The notes: a model not told the origin generated them from the letters alone. A stretch of 34,710 bases of DNA from Marinisporobacter sp. (GCA_025210395.1 JAOARV010000066.1:1-34710), one strand, 5' to 3'. Shown: positions 24,852-34,084, counted from the stretch's first letter. Translations and numbers: made by a program.

Positions 24852-25529
24852 ATGAAAATTCAATTTTTAGGACATTCTTGTTTTTATGTGGAAGAAGGTA
24901 CTTTCAAAGCATTGATTGACCCATTTATTACAAACAATCCTCAAGCAAATAGTTCTCCTACTCATTTTAATTCTCTAACTCATATATTTGTAACCCATGG
25001 ACATGGAGATCATTTAGGAGATGCTGTAGCAATTGCCAAAAGTACTGGCGCAACAATTATTACAAACTATGAAATCGCATGCTTCTTAGAAAAACAAGGA
25101 GTTACTGCTCATCCTATGCACATTGGTGGACGAACAAAATTTGATTTTGGAACTGTAAAAATGACACCTGCTCTACATGGGTCTGGCATAGAAACAGAAG
25201 AAGGATTAATTTGCGGTGGTAATCCATGCGGTTTTCTGATTGAAGTAAATGAAAAAAAACTTTATCATGCTGGAGATACAGGACTTACCATGGACATGAA
25301 GCTTTTAGACGTGGAAAATATTGATTTAGCCTGCATTCCAATAGGTGGTAATTTCACGATGGATATAGAAGACGCTATCCGTGCTGTTCATTTTATTCAA
25401 CCTAAAAAAGTAATCCCAATGCATTACAATACTTTTCCTGTTATTGAAACAGACCCTACTATTTTTAAAGAAAAAGTACAAAATTCTGAAGTAATTATTT
25501 TAAAGCCTGATGAAATACATACAATTTAA
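24852..25529 (+). CDS. metal-dependent hydrolase of the UPF0173 / metallo-beta-lactamase fold
   Basis: This cytoplasmic protein of 225 residues has the metal-binding signature THGHGDH at 48-54. Other ligands of the fold are visible as HSCFYVE near the start, the HAGDTGLT segment and MHYNTFP near the end. The family (UPF0173, UlaG-like) has no settled substrate. The ATG at 24852 follows AAGGAGTG; the frame extends upstream to 24822 without a ribosome binding site. It is monocistronic. It stands downstream of the nested repeats and 28-bp palindrome, which may control it. Confidence 0.93.
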   Translation: MKIQFLGHSCFYVEEGTFKALIDPFITNNPQANSSPTHFNSLTHIFVTHGHGDHLGDAVAIAKSTGATIITNYEIACFLEKQGVTAHPMHIGGRTKFDFGTVKMTPALHGSGIETEEGLICGGNPCGFLIEVNEKKLYHAGDTGLTMDMKLLDVENIDLACIPIGGNFTMDIEDAIRAVHFIQPKKVIPMHYNTFPVIETDPTIFKEKVQNSEVIILKPDEIHTI

Positions 25530-25568
25530 AAAGTAAGGAAAGGAATTTATCTCCTTTCCTTACTTTTT
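25528..25568. terminator. bidirectional terminator
   Basis: A perfect 17-bp stem (25528-25544 with 25552-25568) has a 7-nt loop and T-tracts on both strands. It contains the stop codon and last codons of the minus-strand GGDEF gene. Confidence 0.93.
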
Positions 25569-27256
25569 GCTTTTTTATTCTCATACATCCTTTCATCTGC
25601 TATTTTTATAATTTCTAAGATACTACCTTCCCCATTATATTCTGCTGCTCCTACACTTAAAGAAAGTTCATGCTGCAATATTTTTGTGTTTTCATTCCAC
25701 TCCTTTATATGTTTATTCATTCTTTTCATTAGATGATTTCCTCTTTCTTGTTCTGTATTAGATACAACAATTAAAAATTCATCTCCTCCATAGCGTACTA
25801 CCGTATCTCCCTTTTTCACAGAGGCTTTTAATATTTTTGCAACCTCTTTTAAAACTTCATCTCCCACATTATGTCCATAAAAATCATTAATATATTTAAA
25901 TTTGTCCACATCAATGATAAATATGACTAGAGTTCTTTTTTCCTTTCTAATTCTTTCTTCTTCCTTTTCAATATATTGATTAAAATAGTGACGATTATAA
26001 AGACCTGTAAGACTATCTGTATTAGCCATTTTTTTCATTTTTAAATGGGCATTTTCTAATTTCTCCGTTCTCTCTTTTACTAAGATTTCCATGTTATGAT
26101 ACATATTTTTTAATTCAAAGCTCATCTTCTTTACTTCATAAGCAAAAGATTCTATTTCATCTTTTGTATCAATATCAATATCTACATCAAAATTACCTTT
26201 TCCAATCTTTTCAACAGCCCTTGTTAATTTAATAATAGGTCTTGATAAATAATCAGAAATATAAATTCCTGCAATAATTACTAATATCAATACAACAAAC
26301 ATTTGTAGTAGCCACTCCTTTGTAAATAAGCTAAGCGGGCTATTATAATCCTTCTTTTCTACAAAAACAGCTACACATAAATTTTTATCTCTTCCCTTTA
26401 AAATTTTGACTGGATTCCATGATAAGATATTTTCTTTCTTTTCCATCATTTTTAAGTCAGTAGCATAATATAGCTCTAAATAGTTAGGATAATCTTTTTT
26501 AAAATTTTCTCCTGTATTATAGTCTACTTTCCCACCCCATTCTTTCTCTTGATCAGGATGCATTATATAAAATCCATCTTCATTAATAAGCATCACATTT
26601 TTATACGTGCTTCTTTTTTTACCATTTTCTATATCTTTTAGTAAATAGTTTATTTTAAGATTTAATGCAACAAATCCCTTTAAAGTATTCTCATGATAAA
26701 TAGGCATAACCAACCTCATCATAGGGTTCATTGGCTTTTCTATTTTTCCATGTTCTCTATTTAAATCTATTGGTGAAATATACATTTGTTCTTTCTTAAG
26801 TTTTTTAGCCTCTTTTATATAATATCGATTTCCTTTATACTGAAGATCTTTATTCTTTACAATTTCTGGCTTTCCCCCTTTATTATTGATACGAATAACT
26901 TCATACCCATCTTCGTTAATAAATCGAATTTGATCATATTGTTTATTGGTTTTTGAAAAATAAAAGAAAACCATTGTTAAATGTTCTAATGATTCTTCTT
27001 TATGATCAATGCCATCTGCTTTAAATTCGTCTTCTGCTATTTTATTTAAAAATAGCATATCTCTTTCTCCTCCACCAAAAAACCGAATCATTTTTCCCTC
27101 AATATTTTTATGAAATTCCTCGATCTTGTTCATTTCTCTTTGTTGAATAAGCTCTTTTGTATATACATATCGATCATATCCTAATACACTCAGCGGGATC
27201 ATAGATATAAGCAGCAAAAACACTAATAGTTTTATTTTTATTCCTTTTTTAATCAT
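25547..27256 (-). CDS. membrane sensor diguanylate cyclase (Cache-HAMP-GGDEF)
   Basis: It makes the second messenger c-di-GMP in response to an extracellular signal. A membrane segment at about 8-28 is followed by an extracellular region of about 280 residues that resembles a double Cache ligand-binding domain. A second membrane segment lies at about 310-335, then a HAMP linker (SRPIIKLTRAVEKIGKGNF...), and a GGDEF domain with DVDKFKYINDFYGHNVGDE and the intact active site GGDEF at 490-494. The inhibitory site position before it reads KKGD rather than RxxD, so product inhibition may be weak. The ATG at 27256 follows GAGGGGGG. It has 569 residues and is monocistronic. Confidence 0.93.
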   Translation of the reverse strand: MIKKGIKIKLLVFLLLISMIPLSVLGYDRYVYTKELIQQREMNKIEEFHKNIEGKMIRFFGGGERDMLFLNKIAEDEFKADGIDHKEESLEHLTMVFFYFSKTNKQYDQIRFINEDGYEVIRINNKGGKPEIVKNKDLQYKGNRYYIKEAKKLKKEQMYISPIDLNREHGKIEKPMNPMMRLVMPIYHENTLKGFVALNLKINYLLKDIENGKKRSTYKNVMLINEDGFYIMHPDQEKEWGGKVDYNTGENFKKDYPNYLELYYATDLKMMEKKENILSWNPVKILKGRDKNLCVAVFVEKKDYNSPLSLFTKEWLLQMFVVLILVIIAGIYISDYLSRPIIKLTRAVEKIGKGNFDVDIDIDTKDEIESFAYEVKKMSFELKNMYHNMEILVKERTEKLENAHLKMKKMANTDSLTGLYNRHYFNQYIEKEEERIRKEKRTLVIFIIDVDKFKYINDFYGHNVGDEVLKEVAKILKASVKKGDTVVRYGGDEFLIVVSNTEQERGNHLMKRMNKHIKEWNENTKILQHELSLSVGAAEYNGEGSILEIIKIADERMYENKKAKSKERR

Positions 27257-27337
27257 CTCTTTCCCCCCTCTATGAAACATTTATTTTGAAATCAAAGTCT
27301 TAATTTTTGAAATTTTCCATACAATGTTTTATTTACT

Positions 27338-27369
27338 ATTATACCCTATCTTTTTGCTCTCAAGCAAAA
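27338..27369 (-). promoter_or_regulatory. promoter of the GGDEF gene with overlapping inverted repeat
   Basis: The minus-strand -10 TATAAT (27343-27338) has a TTGCTT -35 at 18 nt. An inverted repeat TTTTGC-N6-GCAAAA (27352-27369) covers the -35 and spacer, an operator-like position. Confidence 0.5.
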
Positions 27370-27451
27370 CCGACTTTGTGGAAATTATTGAATCTTCAAA
27401 AAACATCCTAGATTTCAAAGAAATTAGCACGCCTCTTTTACAATAAATGTT

Positions 27452-27480
27452 TTGTACAATAGCATCTTTTGGTATATAAT
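27452..27480 (+). promoter_or_regulatory. promoter of the nitronate monooxygenase-like gene
   Basis: TTGTAC (27452-27457), 17 nt, TATAAT (27475-27480). Confidence 0.65.
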
Positions 27481-27516
27481 AATTCTAAGTATGTATTTTA
27501 CAGAGGAGTGTTGAAA

Positions 27517-28590
27517 TTGAATATACCTGAATTAAAAATAGGAGACTTAATCGCCAAAGTACCAATCGTACAAGGTGGTATGGGTGTTGGTGTTTCCTTA
27601 TCAAATTTAGCTGCTGCTGTAGCAAGCTGTGGTGGCATAGGTGTGATTTCTGGTGTGGAGCCAGGCTTTAACCTAGAGCACTATAGCAGAGATAAATTTC
27701 AAGCAAATATAGATGGTTTAACCTATCATATTCAAAAAGCTAGAGAGCTTGCTCCTAAAGGAATCATTGGAGTAAATATTATGACAGCCCTTTCTACCTT
27801 TGAAGATATGGTTAAAGTAGCCGTAAAAGAAAAAGTAGACATTATTTTTTCTGGTGCGGGTATGCCTATGAAATTACCAGAGCTTGTAAAAGGTTCTCTC
27901 ACAAAGATAGCGCCTATTGTTTCTTCTGGAAAAGTAGCAAAGCTTATTTGTAAACAATGGGACCGAAAGCATAGCTATCTACCAGATGCTATCGTAGTAG
28001 AAGGACCTGAAGCTGGAGGTCATCTAGGCTTTTCCGTAGAACAGCTTGAAGACCCTGAAAATTTTTCTCTTAAAAAGATTGTAGCGGAAGTATTAGAAGC
28101 CATTAAACCATTTGAAGAAAAATATGCTAAAAAAATTCCTATTATTGCAGGTGGTGGTCTTCACAATGCAACAGATATTGCTGAAATATTACAGTCCGGT
28201 GCTTCAGGCGTACAAATGGCTACAAGATTTGTTGCGACCCATGAATGTGATGCTTCTGATACATTTAAACAAGCTTATATTGATGCAAAAGAAGAAGATA
28301 TTATGATTATTAAAAGTCCTGTAGGAATGCCAGGTCGTGCTATTAGAAACATGTTTATACAAGATGTCTATGAACATGGCAAGCCAAAAGGAATTAAATG
28401 TATCAACTGCTTAAAGCCATGTAATCCAAAGGAAACCTTATATTGCATTGCCGATGCACTGATTCAAGCACAAAAAGGTAATCTTGAAAAAGGCTTTGCC
28501 TTCGCAGGAGCAAAGGTTCATAAGATAAAAAAAATCACATCTGTAAAAGAAGTGATTGATGAGCTTATGGAAGGATTAAAAAATTTTTAG
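27517..28590 (+). CDS. nitronate monooxygenase-like flavoprotein (2-nitropropane dioxygenase / FabK superfamily)
   Basis: This is an FMN-dependent TIM-barrel oxidoreductase. The N-terminus MNIPELKIGDLIAKVPIVQGG and MGVGVSLSNLAAAVAS are typical, as are EGPEAGGHLGF and the phosphate-binding PIIAGGGLHNATDI and GASGVQMATRFVAT. The start is TTG at 27517, 8 nt after GAGGAG; an earlier TTG at 27511 is too close. That gives 357 residues. A Cys cluster near the C-terminus, Cys295, 298, 302 and 310, could bind a metal or an iron-sulphur cluster. The substrate cannot be told from sequence. It is followed by its own terminator. Confidence 0.9.
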   Translation: MNIPELKIGDLIAKVPIVQGGMGVGVSLSNLAAAVASCGGIGVISGVEPGFNLEHYSRDKFQANIDGLTYHIQKARELAPKGIIGVNIMTALSTFEDMVKVAVKEKVDIIFSGAGMPMKLPELVKGSLTKIAPIVSSGKVAKLICKQWDRKHSYLPDAIVVEGPEAGGHLGFSVEQLEDPENFSLKKIVAEVLEAIKPFEEKYAKKIPIIAGGGLHNATDIAEILQSGASGVQMATRFVATHECDASDTFKQAYIDAKEEDIMIIKSPVGMPGRAIRNMFIQDVYEHGKPKGIKCINCLKPCNPKETLYCIADALIQAQKGNLEKGFAFAGAKVHKIKKITSVKEVIDELMEGLKNF

Positions 28591-28615
28591 AGAAGCGAAT
28601 GCTTCTCTATTTTTA
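28589..28615 (+). terminator. intrinsic terminator of the flavoprotein gene
   Basis: AGAGAAGC (28589-28596) pairs with GCTTCTCT (28601-28608) around GAAT, followed by ATTTTTAT. Confidence 0.88.
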
Positions 28616-28626
28616 TATAAATTTAT

Positions 28627-28655
28627 TTGACATTTTTAAAGGCTTATGTTGCAAT
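28627..28655 (+). promoter_or_regulatory. promoter of the XRE regulator
   Basis: Perfect TTGACA (28627-28632), 17 nt, TGCAAT (28650-28655). Confidence 0.6.
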
Positions 28656-28685
28656 ATATTTATCAGGATAAAAGGGGGTACCATC

Positions 28686-29372
28686 ATGAGCAGAATTGGA
28701 AATATCATTAGAGAAGAAAGATTAAAAAAAGGACTTTCACCTAAACAAATTGGTCGAAAATGTGGTGTATCTGAATCATTTATTTTAGATGTTGAAAGCG
28801 GGAAAAAAATTATTAATGAAAAATTACTTGATAAATTATCAAAAATATTAGGCAAAAATTTAGAAGAAAATGTAACACTTGAAGCTACAGAAACAAAAGA
28901 ACCTATAAAAAAACCTCAACCGAAAGTACAAGCTTCACAAAAAAGACAAATCGTAACACCTCTAGATCAATGGTCAGATGCATTATCTGGTATTATTAAG
29001 AAAATTCCTATATATGATATCAAAATGAAAGGATCAAAGGGACATAAAAGCTTTCCGATCATTAATAAAAAGGTAGAAGGTTTTTCTCCTGAAAAACTAG
29101 TTTATATAGAAATTCCTGATGATGCCTTAAATGGTTTTAGAATTTGTAAAAACGATAAATTATTGCTTTATTTAAACCAAGAATTAGTAAATAATTCTTT
29201 CTCTTTAATAGAGTATGACGGAAAAAGACAATTAAGAAAGATCAAAAGAATAGAAGGAAATAAAATAGAAATACTATCTCATCATATAGAAAGAAAATCT
29301 ATTGTAAAAGCTATAAGAGATGTAAAAATAATTGGTAGAGGCATACGCCTTGAAGTTGAGCTAAAACATTAA
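28686..29372 (+). CDS. XRE-family regulator with S24/LexA-like C-terminal domain lacking the catalytic Ser
   Basis: Residues 3-57 are a Cro/C1-type helix-turn-helix (IGNIIREERLKKGLSPKQIG, CGVSESFILDVESGKK). A Lys/Pro-rich linker follows (about 70-95). The last 120 residues resemble the beta-rich S24 peptidase fold of LexA and phage CI-like repressors: VYIEIPDDALNGFRICKNDK, LIEYDGKRQLRKIKRIEG, VKIIGRGIRLEVEL. At the place of the usual GDSM the protein reads DDAL (145-148), so the self-cleavage Ser is absent. The ATG at 28686 follows AAAGGGGG; 228 residues. It is monocistronic with its own promoter and terminator, and there are no phage genes nearby. Confidence 0.85.
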   Translation: MSRIGNIIREERLKKGLSPKQIGRKCGVSESFILDVESGKKIINEKLLDKLSKILGKNLEENVTLEATETKEPIKKPQPKVQASQKRQIVTPLDQWSDALSGIIKKIPIYDIKMKGSKGHKSFPIINKKVEGFSPEKLVYIEIPDDALNGFRICKNDKLLLYLNQELVNNSFSLIEYDGKRQLRKIKRIEGNKIEILSHHIERKSIVKAIRDVKIIGRGIRLEVELKH

Positions 29373-29400
29373 AGAACCAGGTGTACTGGTTCTTTATTTA
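29371..29400. terminator. terminator between XRE gene and convergent transporter
   Basis: AAAGAACCAG (29371-29380) pairs with CTGGTTCTTT (29386-29395) around GTGTA. T-rich flanks lie on both sides, and the stem overlaps the XRE stop codon. Confidence 0.85.
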
Positions 29401-29408
29401 CTCCCCTA

Positions 29409-30326
29409 TTATAGGTTAGGTGACCTTTCTTTTATAAAAAGTATTCTCTTTAATTTTTCTTCTGAAATCTGAAGAATAAAAATTGCTGCTAAAATAAGTA
29501 TTCCCCCCATAATCATAGAGAATGTCAATACCTCTCCTAAAATAAAAAAACCTGCTATACAAGCTACTACTGGCTCAAAGGTGCTTATAATTACAGATGT
29601 AGAAGCGCCTATTAACTGAACCCCCTTACAAAATGCAATAGTTGGAAATACTGTACAAAATATTGCTTGAATCAAAATATAAATCCATCCCTTTGTTGTA
29701 CTTGGTAAAAAGATATTATGATTCATCATTCCTTGTATGGAGTATGCTAAAAAACATGAAAAAGACACATAACCAGTAACAATAACAGAATGCATTGCTT
29801 TTGTTTTCTTTTCACTCAGTCCCAATGCATAGAATGAATAACAAAGTGCTGCTAACAAACTAAAAGTTACTCCTAATAGATTGATATTTATATTATCACT
29901 CCAAACCACTAAAACCATTCCAATCCCAGAAACAATCAAGGATAAAATCTTTCTGATATCTTTTCCCTGTTTTAGTGCAACCATTTCATAAGAGGCAATC
30001 ATTGCTGGATGAGTAAATAAAATAATAGTAGCAAGAGACCCTGATATATAAGTATAAGCCACACATATAAAAGTAGTAGTTCCTAAAAATCCTACAACTC
30101 CTAGGGCTACTAGATAAAAAAAATGGGATAAGCTTGTTTTATAAGCCATCTTTTTCAAGAAAATATAACTCCAGATCATCATAGCAGCTAGTAAAAATCT
30201 AAAAAAAAGTATACTTGAAACATTGAGGCCTTCTCTAAAGGATAATTTAGATATAACAGGTACACTTCCATAAGCAAGTGTAGATAGTATTACTAACAAA
30301 GTCCCCTTCAACAAATCATTTTTCAA
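29409..30326 (-). CDS. EamA/DMT-family membrane transporter
   Basis: This polytopic protein of 305 residues has about ten membrane segments arranged as two EamA halves (about 6-140 and 150-290), expected to export or import a small metabolite such as an amino acid; the substrate is unknown. Typical segments are LVILSTLAYGSVPVISKLSF in the first half and ASTSVIISTFEPVVACIAGF in the second. The start appears to be TTG at 30326, behind a modest GAGAGTGAG; no in-frame ATG is near. A TGATATAAT extended -10 lies at 30373-30365. Monocistronic. Confidence 0.9.
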   Translation of the reverse strand: MKNDLLKGTLLVILSTLAYGSVPVISKLSFREGLNVSSILFFRFLLAAMMIWSYIFLKKMAYKTSLSHFFYLVALGVVGFLGTTTFICVAYTYISGSLATIILFTHPAMIASYEMVALKQGKDIRKILSLIVSGIGMVLVVWSDNININLLGVTFSLLAALCYSFYALGLSEKKTKAMHSVIVTGYVSFSCFLAYSIQGMMNHNIFLPSTTKGWIYILIQAIFCTVFPTIAFCKGVQLIGASTSVIISTFEPVVACIAGFFILGEVLTFSMIMGGILILAAIFILQISEEKLKRILFIKERSPNL

Positions 30327-30364
30327 TTTTGCTCACTCTCTTTCTTGAATTTAATTGCAAAAAG

Positions 30365-30373
30365 ATTATATCA
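30365..30373 (-). promoter_or_regulatory. extended -10 promoter of the EamA transporter
   Basis: Minus strand TGATATAAT is a perfect extended -10. TTGAAA lies upstream at a short 15-nt spacing. Confidence 0.5.
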
Positions 30374-30408
30374 TAAATATAGATCTTTCAACCAATTTTA
30401 TTTTAACA

Positions 30409-30437
30409 TAAACAAATGAGCTTAATTTGAGTATAAT
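30409..30437 (+). promoter_or_regulatory. promoter of the cardiolipin synthase gene
   Basis: TAAACA (30409-30414), 17 nt, TATAAT (30432-30437). Confidence 0.5.
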
Positions 30438-30478
30438 AATAATATAGCTCTATTTGTGTGGAAAGAAGGGTGATTAAT

Positions 30479-32095
30479 ATGCGTATAAAATATATAAATA
30501 AAATAGGAGCCTGTATTTTTTTCTTCCTTGTTCTTTTTACACTTCATGGAAATGCTATAAGCTTCCAATCACAAGGGTTTTTAAATCTTTCAGCATTAAA
30601 AATAAATACCTTAAGCCATTTATTTTCAAAAAAAGATTTTATTTTAATCATAGAAAATCTTAAAAACTCCATAGGTACTGTATTTTCTATTTACACCCTA
30701 TTTATTGCTATTATTATCTTTATGGAAAATAAGAACCCTTCAAAAACTATTTCTTGGTTATTAGTACTTGTATTAGTTCCTATTGTTGGCTTTATCTTTT
30801 ATTTATTTATGGGACAAAATGTTCGGAAAAAGAAAATTTTCAAGAAAAAAAGAACAAGAGACTTTCCCTTTTTCGACCAGGTAGCAAAGATCCAAAGAGA
30901 AGCGATCAAAGATCAAGCACTATTCGAAAATGACGAAAGCTTTGTAAAGAGAAGGCTTATTAGTTTAATATTAAATAATTCTAAATCACCTTTTACTGTT
31001 AATAATCATCTAAAAGTATTAACCAATGGAAATGAAACCTTTTCATCTATTATTGCATCATTAAAATTAGCTAAGCATCATATTCACCTAGAATATTTTA
31101 TTATAAAGGATGATTCTATTGGTAGTGTCATAAAAAAAATTCTTATACAAAAAGCTCAATCAGGCGTCATAGTGAGAGTAATTTATGACAGTGTAGGAAG
31201 CTGGCAATTAAGTAAAAATTATTTGAGTGAAATGAAAGATGCAGGTGTTCATATTTACGGTTTCTCTCCTGTAGTTTTCCCAATTCTCAGCAGAAAACTA
31301 AATTATAGAAATCATAGAAAAATCATTGTCATAGATGGTAAAATAGGATTCTTAGGAGGACTCAATATTGGAGATGAATATCTAGGAAAAGATCCTCATT
31401 TAGGCTTTTGGAGAGATAGTCATTTAAAGGTTGAAGGAGAAGCTGTATATGGTCTTCAAAACATTTTCTTAATGGATTGGTTATTTACTGCCAAAGAAGA
31501 GATTGGTTTTCATCCAAATTACTTTCCAAAGCTCTCTTATTATGGAGAACAATTGATACAGATTGCTGCAAGTGGTCCTGATTCTGATTGGGAATCTATC
31601 ATGCAAGCTTATTTCTCTATCATTTCTTCTGCTGAAAATCGCATATGGATTAATACCCCTTATTTTGTTCCAGGTGAGAGTATCATGATGGCACTAAAAA
31701 CAGCAGCACTTAGTGGTGTTGATGTAAGGATTATCTTGCCCCATAAGCCTGATCATAAAACAGTTTACTGGGCATCCATGTCTAATGTTGAAGAATTACT
31801 AGAAGCAGGTGTAAAAATTTATCTATATACAAAGGGATTTATTCATTCAAAAATAATGGTTGTAGATGGTGTTGCTGCATCTATTGGTACAGCTAATTTT
31901 GATATCAGAAGCTTTCAAATAAACTTTGAAGTAAATGCTTTTATCTATGATGAAAAAATCGTCTCCGGAATGGAAAAAAATTTCTTAGTGGATATAAATG
32001 ACAGTAAAGAATTAAAACTAGAAGAATATTCAAAAAGATCCCTTATCAACAAAATAAAAGAATCAGCTGCAAGGTTATTTTCTCCTCTTTTATAG
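30479..32095 (+). CDS. cls: cardiolipin synthase (phospholipase D superfamily)
   Basis: Cls joins two phosphatidylglycerol molecules into cardiolipin at the membrane. Two membrane segments at about 68-107 precede the catalytic part. The two HKD motifs are NHRKIIVIDGKIGFLGGLN and IHSKIMVVDGVAASIGTANF. An extra hydrophobic N-terminal segment (residues 10-25, GACIFFFLVLFTLHGNA) looks like a signal peptide or third membrane helix and is not standard for the family. The ATG at 30479 follows AAGGGTG; an in-frame GTG at 30458 precedes the ribosome binding site. It has 538 residues, about 30-50 longer than usual, which the N-terminal extension accounts for. Monocistronic. Confidence 0.94.
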   Translation: MRIKYINKIGACIFFFLVLFTLHGNAISFQSQGFLNLSALKINTLSHLFSKKDFILIIENLKNSIGTVFSIYTLFIAIIIFMENKNPSKTISWLLVLVLVPIVGFIFYLFMGQNVRKKKIFKKKRTRDFPFFDQVAKIQREAIKDQALFENDESFVKRRLISLILNNSKSPFTVNNHLKVLTNGNETFSSIIASLKLAKHHIHLEYFIIKDDSIGSVIKKILIQKAQSGVIVRVIYDSVGSWQLSKNYLSEMKDAGVHIYGFSPVVFPILSRKLNYRNHRKIIVIDGKIGFLGGLNIGDEYLGKDPHLGFWRDSHLKVEGEAVYGLQNIFLMDWLFTAKEEIGFHPNYFPKLSYYGEQLIQIAASGPDSDWESIMQAYFSIISSAENRIWINTPYFVPGESIMMALKTAALSGVDVRIILPHKPDHKTVYWASMSNVEELLEAGVKIYLYTKGFIHSKIMVVDGVAASIGTANFDIRSFQINFEVNAFIYDEKIVSGMEKNFLVDINDSKELKLEEYSKRSLINKIKESAARLFSPLL

Positions 32096-32118
32096 TATTT
32101 TTTATCCATCTTCAATAA

Positions 32119-32156
32119 AAAAATCAGAGAGTACCAAAATGTACACTCTGATTTTT
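32119..32156. terminator. bidirectional terminator between cls and typA
   Basis: A 15-bp stem with one A-A mismatch (32119-32134 with 32141-32156) has a 6-nt loop and T-tracts both ways. Confidence 0.9.
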
Positions 32157-32157
32157 A

Positions 32158-33972
32158 TTATTTTCTATTTGCTGCTTTTGCACGCATTTCTTTATTTAAT
32201 ATTTTCTTTCTTAAACGAATACTTTCTGGCGTAACTTCCACCAACTCATCTTCTGAAATAAATTCTAATGCTTGCTCTAAAGACATTGGTAGTATTGGAA
32301 CAAGTTTTATTGCATCATCAGATCCGGAAGCACGTACATTTGTAAGCTGCTTACGCTTACAAACATTTACAACAATATCTCCGCTTCTTGCATTCTCTCC
32401 AACAAGCATCCCTTCATAAACCTCCGTATTTGGTCCTATGAATAAGGCACCTCTATCCTGTGCATTAAATAATCCATAGGCTACAGCTGTTCCTGTTTCA
32501 AAAGCTACTAAAGATCCCTTTGTTCTAGTAGGAATTTCTCCTTTGTAAGGTGCGTATCCCTCAAATACATGATTCAGTATTCCTGTTCCACGTGTATCTG
32601 TCATAAATTGAGAACGATAGCCAATAAGACCTCTTGCTGGTATACTAAACTCTAATTTTACTGTTCCATTCACATTAGTGATCATATTAGTCATTTCACC
32701 TTTTCTCTGCCCTAATGTTTCAATAACAGTTCCCACATATTCCTCTGGTACTTCAATAGCTGCTTGTTCTATCGGTTCACATAAAACGCCATCCACTTTT
32801 CTAAGAATTACCTCAGGTCTAGATACAGATAATTCATAGCCTTCTCTTCTCATATTTTCAATTAGGATAGAAAGATGTAATTCTCCACGCCCTGAAACTT
32901 TAAATGAATCTGCTGATTCTGTTTCTTCTACACGTAGGGATACATTCGATAAAAGTTCTCTTTCTAATCTATCCTTTAGATGTCTACTTGTTACAAATTT
33001 TCCTTCTTTACCTGCAAAAGGACTATTATTTACAATAAAGTTCATAGATAGGGTAGGCTCGTCTATCTTTACAAATGGTAGTGGATCAACTTTTTCCGTT
33101 GAGCAGATTGTTTCTCCAATATTTATATCATCATTTCCAGATAAACAAATAATTTCTCCAAATTGTGCTTCGTTTACTTCTTCCTTTTTTAATCCCTTGA
33201 AAGTGTAAAGTTTGCTCACTCTAAAGTTTGTAAATGTTCCATCTGAACTGCATAATACTACTTCTTGATTCTTTTTAATAGATCCTCTACTAATCTTTCC
33301 AATACCAATTCTACCTACATATTTATCATAATCAATAGAAGAAATTCTAACCTGAAGCCCATCCTCAAGTTCTCCAACAGGTGCTGGTACTTCTTTCAAG
33401 ATCATGTTATATAAAGGAATCATATCCTCGTTTGTATCTTCCAATTCATTTTTTGCAATCCCTGATTTTGCAGAAGCATAAATCACAGGAAAATCTAATT
33501 GTTCATCATCTGCATCTAACTCAATAAATAAATCTAATACTTCATCTAAGACTTCTCCCACTCTTGCTTCAGGTCTATCTATTTTATTTACAACAACAAT
33601 AGGTTTTAATCCTGCATCTAAAGCTTTTCTTAATACAAACTTTGTCTGAGGCATAGGTCCTTCAAATGCATCTACTAATAATAATACCCCTTCCACCATT
33701 TGCATAATTCTTTCTACTTCTCCACCAAAATCAGCATGTCCAGGAGTATCTACTACATTGATTTTTACTCCATCATAAGTTATAGATGTGTTCTTTGAAA
33801 GGATGGTGATTCCTCTCTCTTTTTCTAAATCATTAGAATCCATTACTCTTTCTTCTACTTGTTCATTACTTCGAAAAGTTCCACTTTGCTTTAACATTTC
33901 ATCTACTAACGTAGTCTTACCATGGTCAACATGGGCAATAATTGCAATATTTCTTATATTTTCTTGAATCAT
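32158..33972 (-). CDS. typA: ribosome-binding GTPase TypA/BipA
   Basis: This translational GTPase of the EF-G family acts in 50S assembly and stress adaptation. The G domain has G1 AHVDHGKTT (13-21), the switch region [10 protein letters not shown]3 DTPGHADF and G4 NKIDRPEA. Domains II, III and V follow, then the BipA-specific C-terminal domain, with [40 protein letters not shown] and ending [16 protein letters not shown]. Length 604 is standard. The ATG follows AAAGGAAG. Monocistronic, with its own promoter between it and the rRNA-tRNA operon terminator. Confidence 0.98.
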   Translation of the reverse strand: MIQENIRNIAIIAHVDHGKTTLVDEMLKQSGTFRSNEQVEERVMDSNDLEKERGITILSKNTSITYDGVKINVVDTPGHADFGGEVERIMQMVEGVLLLVDAFEGPMPQTKFVLRKALDAGLKPIVVVNKIDRPEARVGEVLDEVLDLFIELDADDEQLDFPVIYASAKSGIAKNELEDTNEDMIPLYNMILKEVPAPVGELEDGLQVRISSIDYDKYVGRIGIGKISRGSIKKNQEVVLCSSDGTFTNFRVSKLYTFKGLKKEEVNEAQFGEIICLSGNDDINIGETICSTEKVDPLPFVKIDEPTLSMNFIVNNSPFAGKEGKFVTSRHLKDRLERELLSNVSLRVEETESADSFKVSGRGELHLSILIENMRREGYELSVSRPEVILRKVDGVLCEPIEQAAIEVPEEYVGTVIETLGQRKGEMTNMITNVNGTVKLEFSIPARGLIGYRSQFMTDTRGTGILNHVFEGYAPYKGEIPTRTKGSLVAFETGTAVAYGLFNAQDRGALFIGPNTEVYEGMLVGENARSGDIVVNVCKRKQLTNVRASGSDDAIKLVPILPMSLEQALEFISEDELVEVTPESIRLRKKILNKEMRAKAANRK

Positions 33973-34007
33973 CCGAAACTTCCTTTCAAATAAATTAGTA
34001 ACATACT

Positions 34008-34036
34008 ATTTTAACACAAAAATGTGTATATGTCTT
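34008..34036 (-). promoter_or_regulatory. promoter of typA
   Basis: Minus strand AAGACA (34036-34031), 17 nt ending in TGT, TAAAAT (34013-34008), an extended -10. A short ACACA-N4-TGTGT inverted repeat lies in the spacer. Confidence 0.55.
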
Positions 34037-34037
34037 A

Positions 34038-34080
34038 AAAACATGAAAAAAGATACCTATCTTCTTGACAGGTATCTTTT
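34038..34080 (-). terminator. terminator of the rRNA-tRNA operon
   Basis: AAAAGATACCT (34048-34058) pairs with AGGTATCTTTT (34070-34080). The minus-strand tail is TTTTTTCATGTTTTT, five nucleotides after the tRNA-Ser CCA end. Confidence 0.9.
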
Positions 34081-34084
34081 ATAT

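Noticed and set aside
28599..28685. N-terminal extension of the XRE regulator frame
   Set aside because: The extension begins inside the preceding gene's terminator and lies upstream of the promoter and ribosome binding site.
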